From Portunus trituberculatus (lineage: Eukaryota; Arthropoda; Malacostraca; Decapoda; Portunidae): a stretch of DNA of 64,000 bases. The notes beneath the pieces were generated by a model that did no database searches, was not told where the DNA came from, and was given only the letters and a program-made list of their open reading frames with translations. The position numbers and the translations under genes were made by a program. Below are positions 1 to 17,630 of the stretch, piece after piece (within the stretch, counting starts at the first letter, position 1; each line of letters opens with the position of its first letter). The stretch lies in the NCBI RefSeq assembly GCF_017591435.1, contig NC_059301.1, forward strand, positions 37,167,946-37,231,945, read 5' to 3'.

Positions 1-302
1 TTTTGCCAGGTACTTCAAGTAGTGATATGGGGCGGAAGTTATTGGGGTCTGTTGTTGGTTTGTTTGGTTTGGGAATCAATTTTATTTTAGAGTGTTTGAA
101 TATGTTTGGGAAATATCCCATGGATAGCGATATGTTGAGAAGTTTTGTGAATATTTCTAAGACTTCATCTGGTAGATTCTGAAGAATGGTCTTATTTATT
201 TTAGAGTATCCTGGTGTGTTATTTTTAATTGTTTTAAAATGTTTTTAATTTTGTGTATTGTGATTTTGGATGTTACAGGAGATGTTGTGTCTTCTTCGTT
301 TT
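1..302 (-). mobile_element. Non-LTR retrotransposon RT fragment, Jockey-like
   Basis: Reading the minus strand from about 302 down to 1 gives the N-terminal part of a LINE reverse transcriptase. It holds a linker of the type before the palm (IKNILKQLK), a degenerate APGPDGI-type motif (NNTPGYSKINKTIL), then FTKLLNISLSMGYFPNIF, KLIPKPNK and NNFRPISLLEVPGK. These are conserved blocks of Jockey-group RTs. The catalytic YADD block would lie beyond the left window edge. One frameshift falls near 241. The nearest relative in the window is the RT at 32521-33949, which has the same block order (NYRPISLLEILGK). The fragment abuts Penelope-like sequence on its 5' side, so it is a truncated insertion. 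Confidence 0.75.
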
Positions 303-905
303 GTAATATATGGTGAGCTTCAGTGATGTATTGGGGTCTGATGGTTTGATATTTTTCATTACTATCTGCCTCATGATTCGCTCATCTTCTTTGTATGCAG
401 TGGAGAATGCAGCTTTGTAGAAAATCTCAATTTCTTCCTTCTTCACGTTTTCTTTCTTGTTGTACCAGCTGTTTATGATTTTCCTTGTGAGTCGGTGGAT
501 ATCCTTTTCACTGAAGCCGTTGTTGACTAAAACTTGAGATGAACGCTCAATTTCTTCGTGGACTTGCTTCCACATACTGCAATGTGTGAGGGCTCTTCTT
601 ATATAAGCGCCGATGGTGGAGTCCTTGTATTTCTGGGGGCACTCGCTGCGTCCATTGAGGCAATATCCCGGGTTGGTGAGCTTCGTATAAACAGTAGTAA
701 TGAATTTCTCGTTTTCTTGGCTGACGAGGACGTCGAGGAAGAGCATGCTTCCGTCACTACTGCTTTCTTTGGTGAAGGTAAGGCCAGAAACTTCTTGGAG
801 GCGGAGTCGTAGATGTTCTGCTTCTTCATTTTTGGTCTTGATAAAGATGTCATCTATATATCTGCAGTAGATCTCGGGTTTCCCAGTAGTGCTGAAAACT
901 TCTTC
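303..905 (-). pseudogene. Penelope-like element reverse transcriptase, 3' half
   Basis: The minus-strand frame carries the catalytic block YCRYIDDIFIKTKNEEAE (846-869 encodes YCRYIDDI), then LFLDVLVSQ, TTVYTKLTNPGYCLN, a C-P-x-x-Y block (ECPQKYK) and a helical region ending NSWYNKKEN. This order (R-Y-[VI]-D-D, FLDV, VYxKxTxxGxxLN, CPxxYK) is that of Penelope-like RTs. No GIY-YIG endonuclease follows, because LINE sequence replaces it near 303. The 5' side is cut by the (AT)n tract at 908. About 200 codons remain, against roughly 800 or more for a whole element, so it is non-functional. The frame is open to a stop at 273-275, inside the LINE piece. Confidence 0.8.
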
Positions 906-5446
<4,541 letters not shown>

Positions 5447-5491
5447 CACTTACTACTACATACTACTACTACTGCTATTAGTACCACTGCT

Positions 5492-5529
<38 letters not shown>

Positions 5530-5671
5530 TTACTACTACTACTACTTCTACTACCACTACTACTACTGCTACTACTACTTCTACTACTACTACTACTACT
5601 ACTACAAATCATTTTTATTATTATTGTTATCATTTTTATTGTTTTTTTATTATTGTTATTATTATAATTAC

Positions 5672-5716
<45 letters not shown>

Positions 5717-5775
5717 GCTATTATCATTATTATTATTATCATCATCATCATCATCATCATCATCATTATTATCAT
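5447..5775. repeat. (ACT)n, (ATT)n and (ATC)n trinucleotide tracts
   Basis: ACT triplets at about 5450-5605, ATT triplets at 5620-5735 and ATC triplets to 5775. Frames through it give homopolymer-like Tyr, Ile or Met runs only. Confidence 0.93.
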
Positions 5776-5877
5776 CGGATTCTTTTCTATGAATAAGGGG
5801 CTTCTAGGTAGGCTACTTTTTCCTAGGTACCTACACCTATCTCTCTTTACTTCCAGGGAAGGGCTAGGGGCTTCATA

Positions 5878-5963
<86 letters not shown>

Positions 5964-5972
5964 ATTGTTGTT

Positions 5973-6033
<61 letters not shown>
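5878..6033. repeat. Compound microsatellite (CT)n-(GT)n-(GA)n
   Basis: (CT)n at 5878-5894, (GT)n at 5895-5962, a short TTGTTGTTG spacer and (GA)n at 5975-6033. This is the same CT-GT-GA order as 5036-5209, on the same strand. Confidence 0.95.
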
Positions 6034-6037
<4 letters not shown>

Positions 6038-6338
6038 AAAGTAATGATGATGCTACTACTATTATTATTACTCTTATTACTTTATGAGGAGTAGGTAGTA
6101 GACACCTACCGAAACGATAACTTACTCCAAGCGAGTTCTAATAGCACTAGTTCAGGGGATTGCTCTGAACCTTCTATCTAAGCTAGATGTGATCTCGCTG
6201 AACGTTTCTCTTTGTGTCTCACAACTCAAGGGGGCAGTAACAGCTTGCCCTCTAAAGACAACTCTACTTCTTCACACGAAACTACATGCACTTACCACAC
6301 ATACACCTTTCACTTTAAAATAAAATTTTAAATGAAAA
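6034..6338. other. No gene seen; possible 5' leader of the following LINE
   Basis: Non-repetitive sequence between the microsatellite block and the first LINE endonuclease frame. No domain, tRNA or promoter pattern is evident. Confidence 0.3.
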
Positions 6339-7204
6339 ATGGATACCCCAATTTACCATGCCTCGGAGTCCTCTTCTGGGGAGGGGACCAAAAATGTCCC
6401 CAGGTCGGACGCCTCTCTCAGTGACGACCACAAATGCCTTGACACCTCCCTCAACTTTTTCTACATTAACTTCTGCAACATTCGCGGCCTTAGATCTAAT
6501 TTTCAATCTGTGGAACACCACCTCTCCTCTACTAAACCTCATCTTCTTTTCCTCACCGAAACACAGCTGTCTGAGGCAACTGACAGTAGCCCTTCTCTGT
6601 TCCCTCCTACTTTCTCTATTCTCATTTTCATTCCAAAGCTGGATGTTGCGTCTATGTACGCAACGACTTAACTTGCTCTCGTGCCCACGCTCTTGAATCT
6701 TCCGAGTTTTCCACCATCTGGCTTCGACTCAACAGTCACTCTCAAACTAAATTCATCTGTGCTGTCTATCTCTCCCCTAACTCTTCTGACTATAGTAAAT
6801 TCTTCGACTATTTAACTTCCAAAGTGGAGCACATTCTGTCCCTCTACCCTTTCGCAGAGATTTCCATTCTTGGAGATTTCAATGTTCACCACCAGCTTTG
6901 GCTTTCCTCTCCCTTCACTGACCATCCTGGTGAACTAGCCTTCAACTTTGCTATCCTCCATGACCTAGAGCAACTGGTGCAACACCCTACTCGTATTCCT
7001 GACCGTCTTGGAGACACGCCCAACATTCTTGATCTCTTCCTCACCTCTAACCCTTCTGCTTATGCTGTCACCCTTTCATCTCCGTTGGGCTCCTCCGATC
7101 ACAATCTCATTTCTGTATCTTGTCCTATTTCTCCAATCCCTCCACAGGATCCCCCAAAGCGAAGGTGCCTCTGGCGTTTTGCCTCTGCCAGTTGGGGGAC
7201 CTGA
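6339..7204 (+). pseudogene. LINE apurinic-type endonuclease domain (broken ORF2, 5' part)
   Basis: The frame beginning near 6339 reads FYINFCNIRGLRSNFQSVE and LLFLTETQLSE, the N-terminal Asn and catalytic Glu blocks of LINE endonucleases. After a frameshift near 6650 the domain resumes with FICAVYLSPNS and ISILGDFNVHHQLWL (GDFN block). It ends with DLFLTSNPSA and LGSSDHNLIS (SDH block). The nicking domain is therefore present across at least two frames. A linker (WRFASASWGDLRR-like) then leads to the RT region downstream. The family belongs to the Jockey/CR1 supergroup, is unlike the CR1-like family at 35600-64000, and cannot make protein as it stands. Confidence 0.8.
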
Positions 7205-8490
7205 GGAGGTATTATGCTGATTTTCCCTGGAATGATTACTGCTTCCGTGTCAGAGACCCATCTCTTTGTGCTGAACGCATAACAGAGGTGATAGTATCTG
7301 GCATGGAGGCGTACATTCCTCATTCTTTTTCTCAACCTAAACCTTCTAAACCTTGGTTTAACTCAGCCTGTTCTCGTGCTGTACATGATAGAGGTTGCCC
7401 CCAAAAGGTACTTGAGCCTTCCATCTCCTGAATCTCACGTACTTTATATCTCTGCCCGGAATCATGCCAAGTCTGTTCTTCAACTTGCCAAACACTCCTT
7501 CATAAGTAGAAAATGTCAAAATCTTTCAAACTCAAACTCCCTCGTGACTTCTGGCATCTAGCCAAAACATCTCCAATAACTTCACTTCTTCATCTTTCTC
7601 TCCTTTATTTCATCCTAATGGCACCACTGCCATCTCTTCTGTCTCTAAAGCTGAACTCTTCTCTCAAACGTTTGCTCACAACTCCACCTTGGATGATTAT
7701 GGGCTTGTCCCTTCCTCTCCTCCTCCCTCTGACTATTTCATGTCTACAATTAAAATTCGTAATGATGTTTCCCACTGGCCTTAACCCTCGGAAGGCATAT
7801 GGACCTGATGGGGTCCCTTCCTATTGTTCTCAAAAACTGTGCTTCCGTGCTTGCACCTTCCATGGACAAACTCCTTCAACTTTGTCTATCGACTTCTACC
7901 TTTCCTTTTTGCTGGAATTTTGCTTACATTCAGCCTGTTCCTAAAAAGAGTGACCGTTCTAATCCATCAAACTACCATCCTATAGGTTTAATCTCTTACT
8001 TGTCTAAAATTTTGAATCTATCCTGAATAGAAAGATTCTTAAACATCTATCATGTCACAATCTTCTATCTGATCGCCAGTATGGCTTCCGTCAAGATCGC
8101 TCTACTGGTGTTCTTTTGGCTTTCCTTTTTGAGTCTTGGTCATCCTCTTTTAGAGATTTTGGTGAAACTTTTGCTGTCACGTTAGACATATCAAAAGCTT
8201 TTAATAGAGTGTGGCATAAAGCTTTTATTTCCAAACTGCCCTCCATCCTTCACTCTGCAACTTTATCTCTAGTTTCCTTTCCGACCATCCTATTGCTACT
8301 GTGGTAGACAGCCACTGTTCTTCTCATAAATCTATTAACAGTGGGGTTCCTCAGGGTTCTGTACTGTCACCCTTTCTATTTCTATTATTGATTAATGATC
8401 TTTTTAATCAAACCTCTTGCCCTATCCACTCCTACGCTGATGATACCACAATACATTTTTCCACGTCCTTTCAGAGACGACCAACCCTTT
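7205..8490 (+). pseudogene. LINE reverse transcriptase domain (same element, broken)
   Basis: Successive frames carry a linker (KPWFNSACSRAVHD), VPKKSDRSNPSNYHPIGLIS (finger block), LLSDRQYGFRQDRSTG, TLDISKAFNRVWHKAF (motif A Asp), SGVPQGSVLSPFLFLLLIND (motif B) and HSYADDTTIHFSTSF (catalytic YADD at about 8435). At least four frameshifts split it. It stops abruptly near 8490, before the thumb and C-terminal part. It follows the endonuclease at 6339 on the same strand, so both belong to one ORF2. The LDISKAF...VWHKAL type of motif A is that of a Jockey/CR1-supergroup family I have seen in arthropods. Confidence 0.82.
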
Positions 8491-8870
8491 AGGTCCGAGG
8501 AAAAGATAGGCCACAAAAGTCATGTGAGATTTAGGAATTACTATATAAAAATTAATAGAATTAATTTGACAATCAAATTCTACCTCCCGCTAGGGTTAGG
8601 CGTACCATTTCTCATGGCTGTGTGGTTTCCGACAACGCAGATATTTCAGCCAACCCCGTTGTTAGGAAGACATCCCGGTATAGTTTCGCATACTCGTGAC
8701 TTCAACAGTTCGTCATTTCAAACCAAATTTCTTGCCCTGTCCATTCCTACACTGATAATACCACCCTACACTTTTCCATGTCTTTTCAGAGACGACCAAC
8801 CCTTCAGGAAGTTTAACAGGTCCCACAGGGACGCCACAGAAAGCCTGGCTTCTAATCTAATGGGGCAATA
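8491..8870 (+). mobile_element. Second diverged copy of the LINE YADD region after a 0.2-kb spacer
   Basis: The segment at about 8406-8490 is repeated at about 8719-8803, offset 313 bp: SCPIHSYADDTTIHF-type coding followed by FQRRPTL. The second copy has lost the catalytic pair (ACTGATAAT reads TDN) but continues further into the thumb (SHRDATESLASNL). The 8491-8718 spacer is unassigned. This is either a tandem duplication with divergence or two truncated copies of one family. Confidence 0.65.
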
Positions 8871-9710
8871 AAAAATTAAGTCTTTTAGTATTGTTCAATG
8901 GCTCAAAAACTCAATTCCTCCATCTATCAATGCGGGATATTTGACAACATACGATGGAATAGAGCCTTACGCTTATTTTACTTCATTTCTATAGTTTGTA
9001 GCATCTGTACTTTGAAAAACCGTTTGAAATCATAGGAAGACGGCATTCAAGGAGTAAAGTAAGAACTAAACTAGATAACGCTTATAAAATCACTTTCATC
9101 GATGATTCATTATAACATCTGATTAATTTATGTTTTAAAATCTAGGGAGAACTTGAGAAATAAATCTTTCCTAGTCAACACATGTAAAATTGAATGCAGA
9201 TGTGTATTGGGAGGTTTCTGATAAACAAAATATTACTGTGCTTAAGAAATAGAAAAAAATTTCAATGAGATTTCCTAGTATGGATAGAAAAAAAAGGGAG
9301 CCGTTCCAATGTTTTCGGAATTTAACTTTCAAATCTTCTGAAGTAGGATAGTAAGAATAATATTTAGAATAACCCAGAAGGATAAATAAATACTATTAAG
9401 GCACACATTGAAAGATATTACGAAAGAAAACAAAAAATGGGCGTGGAGTAGTTAGGTGTAAGCAGGACAAAAGAAAAGAAACAAATATGAAAACAGGAAA
9501 TGAATGAAAAATATCACTGAATGCTATTCTTTTCCTTTCCCTTAGAGAAGTTCTGCTTGTCGAAGAAGTGTGTGCGCTGGGGATGGTATTCTCCCTTTTT
9601 TCTTCTTCTTCTTCTTTTTTCTTCCATAATGGAAATATTTTTTTCCGTGTTGTTTTTCGTTGGTTTATATACACATATCTTAATCATAATTACTATTACC
9701 ATTTATGGAA
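8871..9710. other. No gene seen
   Basis: AT-rich sequence. Short frames at 9396-9772 have low-complexity content (Lys/Glu or Phe/Leu) and no domain. I see no repeat family or RNA gene here. Confidence 0.4.
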
Positions 9711-10041
9711 GTAGCAGAAATGAGGATGCTACGTTGGGTGTCTGGCGTGACGAGGAAAGACAGAATCAGTAATTCAAAAATCAGAGGAAGAGTGAATGAA
9801 GGTGGGGGAGGTTTCGAGGAAGACGTAGGAAGCAAGACATTCATGATATGAGTATGTAATGAAGAGCAGGTGATGAGAGGAGAGTTTTGTGAAAATACAA
9901 GAAAGGAGGAAAAGAGGAAAACTCAAGATTAGATGGAAAGACTGCGCACAATCTGACATCAGGGAGAAGGGATTGAATACCAACATAGCAATTGACAAAA
10001 GCAGGTGGAACCTGCTTGTCAAAAACAGTGACCCCTTATAA
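9711..10041 (+). mobile_element. RTE-clade LINE, 3'-terminal ORF fragment
   Basis: The frame from 9711 reads VAEMRMLRWVSGVTRKDRI, the conserved C-terminal RMLRWxxGVTRxDR block of RTE-clade and related non-LTR elements. After a gap and frameshifts it resumes at about 9921 with IRWKDCAQSDIREKGLN and KSRWNLLVKNSDPL, the usual carboxy end, with TAA at 10039. The middle YGHV block is degraded. GATGACGATGAAG-rich sequence follows, as expected for the short 3' tail of RTE elements. The 5' side was lost in a 5' truncation. It is a separate copy from the RTE piece at 17631-19200. Confidence 0.85.
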
Positions 10042-10371
10042 ATACAGGTTAGTAAGATGACGATGAAGTTGATGACTGTCACCATTGTCATTACGATTAC
10101 TACCACTATCATTTATTACTACTGCTGTTGCTGCTACTGGCACTACCTCTACTACTAAATACAACTACTACAACAACTACCACCACTATCAATATTGTTA
10201 TTTATGTTGAATAGTAATATCTGTATGATTTTTTATTAATTTTAATTTGATCGTTTTTGGCTCATGTTAACTGCAATATGCATTTTCTATTCAGTAAGAT
10301 ACTATAAGTGACCATTCATACACACTGTTAGACTTTTTAATATGCTTTTATGAAATTGCTTTTGAGAGCTT
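10042..10371. other. Trinucleotide-rich tail region, no gene
   Basis: Imperfect GAT/ACT triplets at 10045-10200, then AT-rich sequence. The triplet run may be the decayed RTE tail. Nothing else is seen. Confidence 0.4.
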
Positions 10372-11360
10372 AATGGGCTACTTTGGAGATTTGAACCTAC
10401 CAGGTTTCGCGGGCATAGTGTCCGTGGTGAAACACCTTAACAAATTCTTCCACACATTAGTTTTTCTCTTTACTCGAGAATTCCACGTGAATACAAAAAT
10501 ACTCAACTACTATGTATTTAAGTGTATGCCTTGTATGTATGATAATATTAACAAATAGAAAATCATATGTATGTTGTAAAAAATTAACATGGAAAGCTTC
10601 CACAGGACATCGCTTTTATGGATGGCTAATAAATCTTAGAACTGTGCATATTTCGTCATAATATATATCCTGTCACTAATGATAACGTTGAAGGAACTTG
10701 AAGAGATGAGGTACGCGTATAGAAAGAAAGCAAGACTTCAGAAATATGAAAATATAAATTCACAAATGGCATTTATAAATAAACTATAAAAGTGCATCAC
10801 CGTGCGGGAGTGGAAGTTGCCAGTTGTCGCCACATGGAATAATACAGAACCAAAACAAACTCTCAGGCGTACGCCTGAGAGTTTGTTTTGGTTCTGTATT
10901 ATTCCATGTGGCGACAACTGGCAACTTCCACTCCCGCACGGTGATGCACTTTTATAGTTTATTTATAAATGCCATTTGTGAATTTATATTTTCATATTTC
11001 TGAAGTCTTGCTTTCTTTCTATACGCGTACCTCATCTCTTCAAGTTCCTTCAACGTTATCATTAGTGACAGGATATATATTATGACGAAATATGCACAGT
11101 TCTAAAATTTATTACCATCCATAGAAGCGATGTCAAGTGGAAGTTTCCCATGCTAATTTTTTATAACATACATACGATTCTATTTGTTTATATTATCATA
11201 CATACAAGGGATACACTTAAACACATAGTAGTTGAGCATATTTGTATTCACGTGGAATTCTCGAGTAGAGAGAAAAACTAATATGTGGAAGAATTTGTGA
11301 AGGTGTTTCACCACGGACGCTATGCCCGGGAGAGGCTTCACAAGCTCCCCATTATGTCTG
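10372..11360. repeat. Spacerless ~1-kb inverted duplication (palindrome), centre 10870/10871
   Basis: The left arm (about 10372-10870) and right arm (10871 to about 11360) are reverse complements with no spacer. The centre is GGCGTACGCC. The inner ~235 bp (10636-10870 versus 10871-11105) appear identical by eye. Outward there are scattered substitutions, a 1-bp indel near 10626 and a ~13-bp indel near 10395. Both arms can be read as a ~55-residue frame containing SVVKHL and REFHVNT. This is probably just a consequence of arm identity. No terminal repeats or transposase are visible. Confidence 0.92.
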
Positions 11361-12149
11361 AGCAAGGACGAAACATTAATTTTCTTTATAATCACGTTCT
11401 TTTCATCAAGAAAATCGTTTGAACAATTTTTTTATTAAGCTTCAAAGAATGTAGCATGTGATATGTTACTTCTTATATTTTCTTAATAAGTGATGGTATT
11501 GAACTACTGTGACGCTTATAACAGAACCTTTATTATAAAAGAGCTGCGGAATTCACAGCGTCATCAAAACAATTTTGTGCCATGTAGCTCATATTTTTCA
11601 CTGAAGTGTCGTTAGTTACTTATTTTTTTTTCTAATCCGACCTGCACGCTGGTTCTAATATCACAGCATGTTTTAATTAGCAATTGAAATAACTATAGAT
11701 CAGTGAGTTGCCAGTTGAGAGATTACACCGAATACTCATGAGAACTATTTAATGGTTGACAAGGCTTTTCGCTCTGTCAATAACGTGGCCTGGTGGTACC
11801 TATCGCGAGGCACAGCTGCCTTGCCCAACCCGGGGACAGAAGTCTGCCACACCTCGATTGCAGTCACCCACACATACACCATTCCACTACATCCAGAAAA
11901 TTTAAGGGCAGTGCAAGTCTGCCTGACACAACAGTTGTTGCTGATATAGGCAGAAACACATTTTTCAAGTTAGAAATATATTTTGAGTCATAGAAAAAAA
12001 ATATACATAAACTTTGAATTTAGAGTCAACATCAAATAACAAGAGGCAAGCCACTCGAAAAAGCTGGGACCTTTGGGACCTCACCCTTCCTTCTTCTGGC
12101 TCTAAAAAGTCGCTCGACGGGAAGTGGACTGTGGAAAAAACTTACTTTC

Positions 12150-12151
<2 letters not shown>
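11361..12151. other. No gene seen
   Basis: AT-rich, except 11750-11930, which is closer to even composition. Two short overlapping frames there (11752-11993) match nothing I recognise. Confidence 0.4.
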
Positions 12152-12233
<82 letters not shown>

Positions 12234-12257
12234 TACAATTGATTTTCATATCTAAAA

Positions 12258-12322
<65 letters not shown>

Positions 12323-12348
12323 TCTTTTTTAGATATGAAAATCAATTG
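12152..12348. repeat. Two (AT)n tracts; the second framed by a 29-bp inverted repeat
   Basis: (AT)n at 12152-12227. A second (AT)n at about 12258-12318 is bracketed by inverted copies of CAATTGATTTTCATATCTAA (12236-12264 and 12319-12348). Apart from one extra T in the right arm, they match perfectly. The structure is a hairpin with an AT loop, as at the middle of a small palindromic element. Confidence 0.9.
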
Positions 12349-12698
<350 letters not shown>

Positions 12699-12892
12699 TA
12701 TGGTTTATGGAATGTGCAGAACATAAACAAATGAAAAAGAAAAGAAAGAAGCGGCGGCAGGACAGGCATGAGACGACAATGCATTCCTGTTTCATAAAGA
12801 GGCTGAGCTGAGGTCAGGTCTTCCTGGTTTTCTGAGTTTATCGAAACAGGAATAATTTATAAATATTTTTTTCTTCTAGGGCTTTACTGAAA

Positions 12893-12919
12893 GTCACACA
12901 CACACACACACACACACAC
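12893..12919. repeat. (AC)n abutting the SINE 5' end
   Basis: About 13 AC units end exactly where the tRNA-like SINE head begins. Several SINE and LINE copies in the window show the same relation. Confidence 0.95.
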
Positions 12920-13210
12920 CGCGTAGTGTAGTGGTTAGCACTCTCGACTCACAATCGAGACGCCCGGGTTCAAGTCCCGGGAATCGGCGAGGCAAATGGG
13001 CAAGACTCTTAATGTGTGGCCCTTGTTCACCTAGCAGTAAATAGGTACGGGATGTAACTCGAGAGGTTGTGGCCTCGCTTTCCCGGTGTGTGTGTTGTGT
13101 GATGTGGTCTCAGTCCTACCGGAAGATCGGTCTATGAGCTCTGAGCTCGCTCCGTAATGGGGAAGACTGGCTGGGTGAGCAATAGGCGACCGAGGTGAAT
13201 TACACACACA
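12920..13210 (+). mobile_element. tRNA-derived SINE, full length, (CA)n-tailed (family A)
   Basis: The 5' ~70 bp is tRNA-like. An A-box-like TAGTGTAGTGGTTAGC is followed by a stem CTCGA/TCGAG enclosing loop CTCACAA (formal anticodon CAC, Val-type), then B box GGGTTCAAGTCCC. A ~190-bp body follows with blocks CACCTAGCAGTAAATAGG, GCTTTCCCGGTGTGTG, GGTCTCAGTCCTACC and GAGCTCTGAGCTCGCTCCG. It ends GACCGAGGTGAATTACACACA. Other family A copies lie at 37201, 48693, 50547 and 50953. Transcription would be by RNA polymerase III from the internal boxes. The non-tRNA body and copy number argue against a functional tRNA gene. Confidence 0.9.
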
Positions 13211-13531
13211 TTCAGATTCGTTTGCGAAGAACTTATTTTGGTATATTCATACAAGCTTGCATACATACAAACAGACGAACCGATAGTAGAATTACGGAAC
13301 AGACGGACTCAGACTCAGATTTGCATGTGAATAAACTGAGGCTTCCATATTGATTCATAGACCATAAAATATATGTTTTGTGTTTTCATAGTAAAACAGT
13401 GACTGAATAACTGAAGTACAAAACTCGGAAATCTGTATTCACTTGAAAAGAAAAACAAAATCGGATTTCGAATATTCTTTTTTCGTCATTTGGTATCAAA
13501 ATACATCCATTCACTCTTTCCCTCCTTTCCC
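13211..13531. other. No gene seen
   Basis: AT-rich interval between two SINE copies. No domain or RNA pattern. Confidence 0.4.
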
Positions 13532-13572
<41 letters not shown>

Positions 13573-13646
13573 AGCTCTGAGCTCGATCCGTAATGGGGAA
13601 GGCTGGCTGGGTGACCAGCAGACGACCGAGGTGAATTACACACACC
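13532..13646 (+). mobile_element. (AC)n plus 5'-truncated SINE 3' end (family A)
   Basis: (AC)n at 13532-13570 leads directly into the last ~75 bp of the SINE: TGAGCTCTGAGCTCGATCCG, GGCTGGCTGGGTGACCAGC and GAGGTGAATTACACACACC. The tRNA head and central body are absent. This truncated copy begins precisely at a CA tract. Confidence 0.9.
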
Positions 13647-16525
<2,879 letters not shown>

Positions 16526-16529
16526 CTAA

Positions 16530-16860
16530 GACTACTTCTACTTCTACTAAAACTTCTACTGCTATCACTTCCTCTGCTCTATATCTGTCAGCTATTTCTC
16601 ATACTCCCAGCAAGGATGAGAAGACTGACAAGACTAATTAATTTAACAAAACTTGAACACCACCGCCCCTTCTCATGTCGTCGCCGCTCCCGCGCCGTGG
16701 AGGAGGGGTCAAACACTCACTCCCTCCCGACCAGCTCCTGGGAGCTAACAAATGATGAATCAATGGATGTCACCACTTGTAATGGCCGGGAGAGGTCCCC
16801 TGGTAGCGCCTCTGAGCGCAAAAGAACTAAGAAAAACGGCCGCCACCACCACTCTTAAAG
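16530..16860 (+). pseudogene. Jockey-like LINE ORF1 C-terminal tail, opposite strand
   Basis: Plus-strand Ser/Thr-rich then basic sequence (SKDEKTDKTN; SMDVTTCNGRERSPGSASE; RKRTKKNGRHHHS, stop at 16856) sits directly upstream of a Jockey-type endonuclease start. That is the place and composition of a Jockey gag C terminus. One or two frameshifts occur around 16640. It lies head-to-head with the minus-strand gag fragment at 15732-16525. The assignment rests mainly on position before the endonuclease. Confidence 0.5.
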
Positions 16861-16868
16861 CATAATGT

Positions 16869-17045
16869 TCAAAGTGTTACAGTAGAACTGCAGAAGTAAT
16901 CGGAATAAAGATCCATATTTGTCACTTTTAGTGAACATACACAGACCATCTGTTATTAATCTACAGGAGATGAGACTGCAGGATCAGCCTGATCCTGCAG
17001 TGATAAAACACTACCATCCGTATAGAAGATATGAAGGACAAGGCA
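16869..17045 (+). pseudogene. Jockey-like endonuclease N-terminal segment
   Basis: The frame reads Q-stop-NCRSNRNKDPYLSLLV then RPSVINLQEMRLQ. It is the QWNCRS...NK...LLxxHxPxxxxLQE start of Jockey-type endonucleases, with TAG in place of the expected Trp codon. The catalytic Glu block (LQEM) is present. Homology to this clade fades around 17040, where sequence matching the CR1-like family begins. Confidence 0.72.
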
Positions 17046-17630
17046 TTGCAGTAATAAGGACCAATGGGAGGAAAAAAAGGAGTATTATAGTTACATATGT
17101 ACCACCAAAGACTAATACATGGAAGCTTGATGTACATAAGGAAATGCAAAAGGAAGTACTAAATTGCCTGGATAACATGCTAAGGAAGGATAGAAGAGTG
17201 TTGCTCGTGGGAGATCTAAACTGCAAACACGTCAGTTGGGAAGGAATGGATGCAAGCAGTCGCGCTGGACGTTGGTGGGATGATGTGCTACAACTGGCAA
17301 TGGTAAACACATTGGATCAATGGGTGAAAGATTATACAAGATATAGAGAGGAAGATGATCCATCAATACTGGATTTGGTATTTACAAAAAAAAAAAAAAA
17401 AAAAAAAAACAGGAACCATGTCCAAACATCGAATATCATACTCCAATAGAAAAATGTGATCATGTGGTCCTAGAAATTGAATTAGAGGATCGGCAAATTC
17501 TGGAATATAGTGAGGGACAAACACAAGAGATAGAACCACGCTAAATCAAATTTTGGGGGATTAAAAAGATATTTTGGTAGCATTGATTGGAAAGAATTTA
17601 TGCATGGAAAGACAATTCAAGGAAAGTATG
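17046..17630 (+). pseudogene. CR1/L2-like endonuclease segment with internal poly-A run
   Basis: From about 17060 the sequence matches the CR1-like endonucleases at 43740-44290 and 63070-63610: IIVTYVPPKTNTW, LDNMLRKDRRVLLVGDLNCKH, MVNTLDQWVKDYTRYREED and ILDLVFTKK. About 22-24 consecutive A residues (about 17387-17409) then shift the frame. Coding resumes in another frame with the CDHVVLEIELED block (SDH-like), and ends near QGKYDIF. Upstream is Jockey-type and downstream RTE-type endonuclease, so this segment is the middle of a three-part composite. Confidence 0.78.

Noticed and set aside
9774..10112. Minus-strand frame with membrane-like composition
   Set aside because: It is the antisense of the RTE C-terminal coding region on the plus strand.
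10373..11395. Conserved ~60-residue protein on both arms
   Set aside because: Similarity between the two frames follows from the inverted duplication of DNA; no evidence of selection for protein.
12920..12995. Functional tRNA-Val gene
   Set aside because: The tRNA-like part is fused to a repeated ~190-bp body with a CA tail, and full or partial copies occur at five other sites, so it is a SINE.
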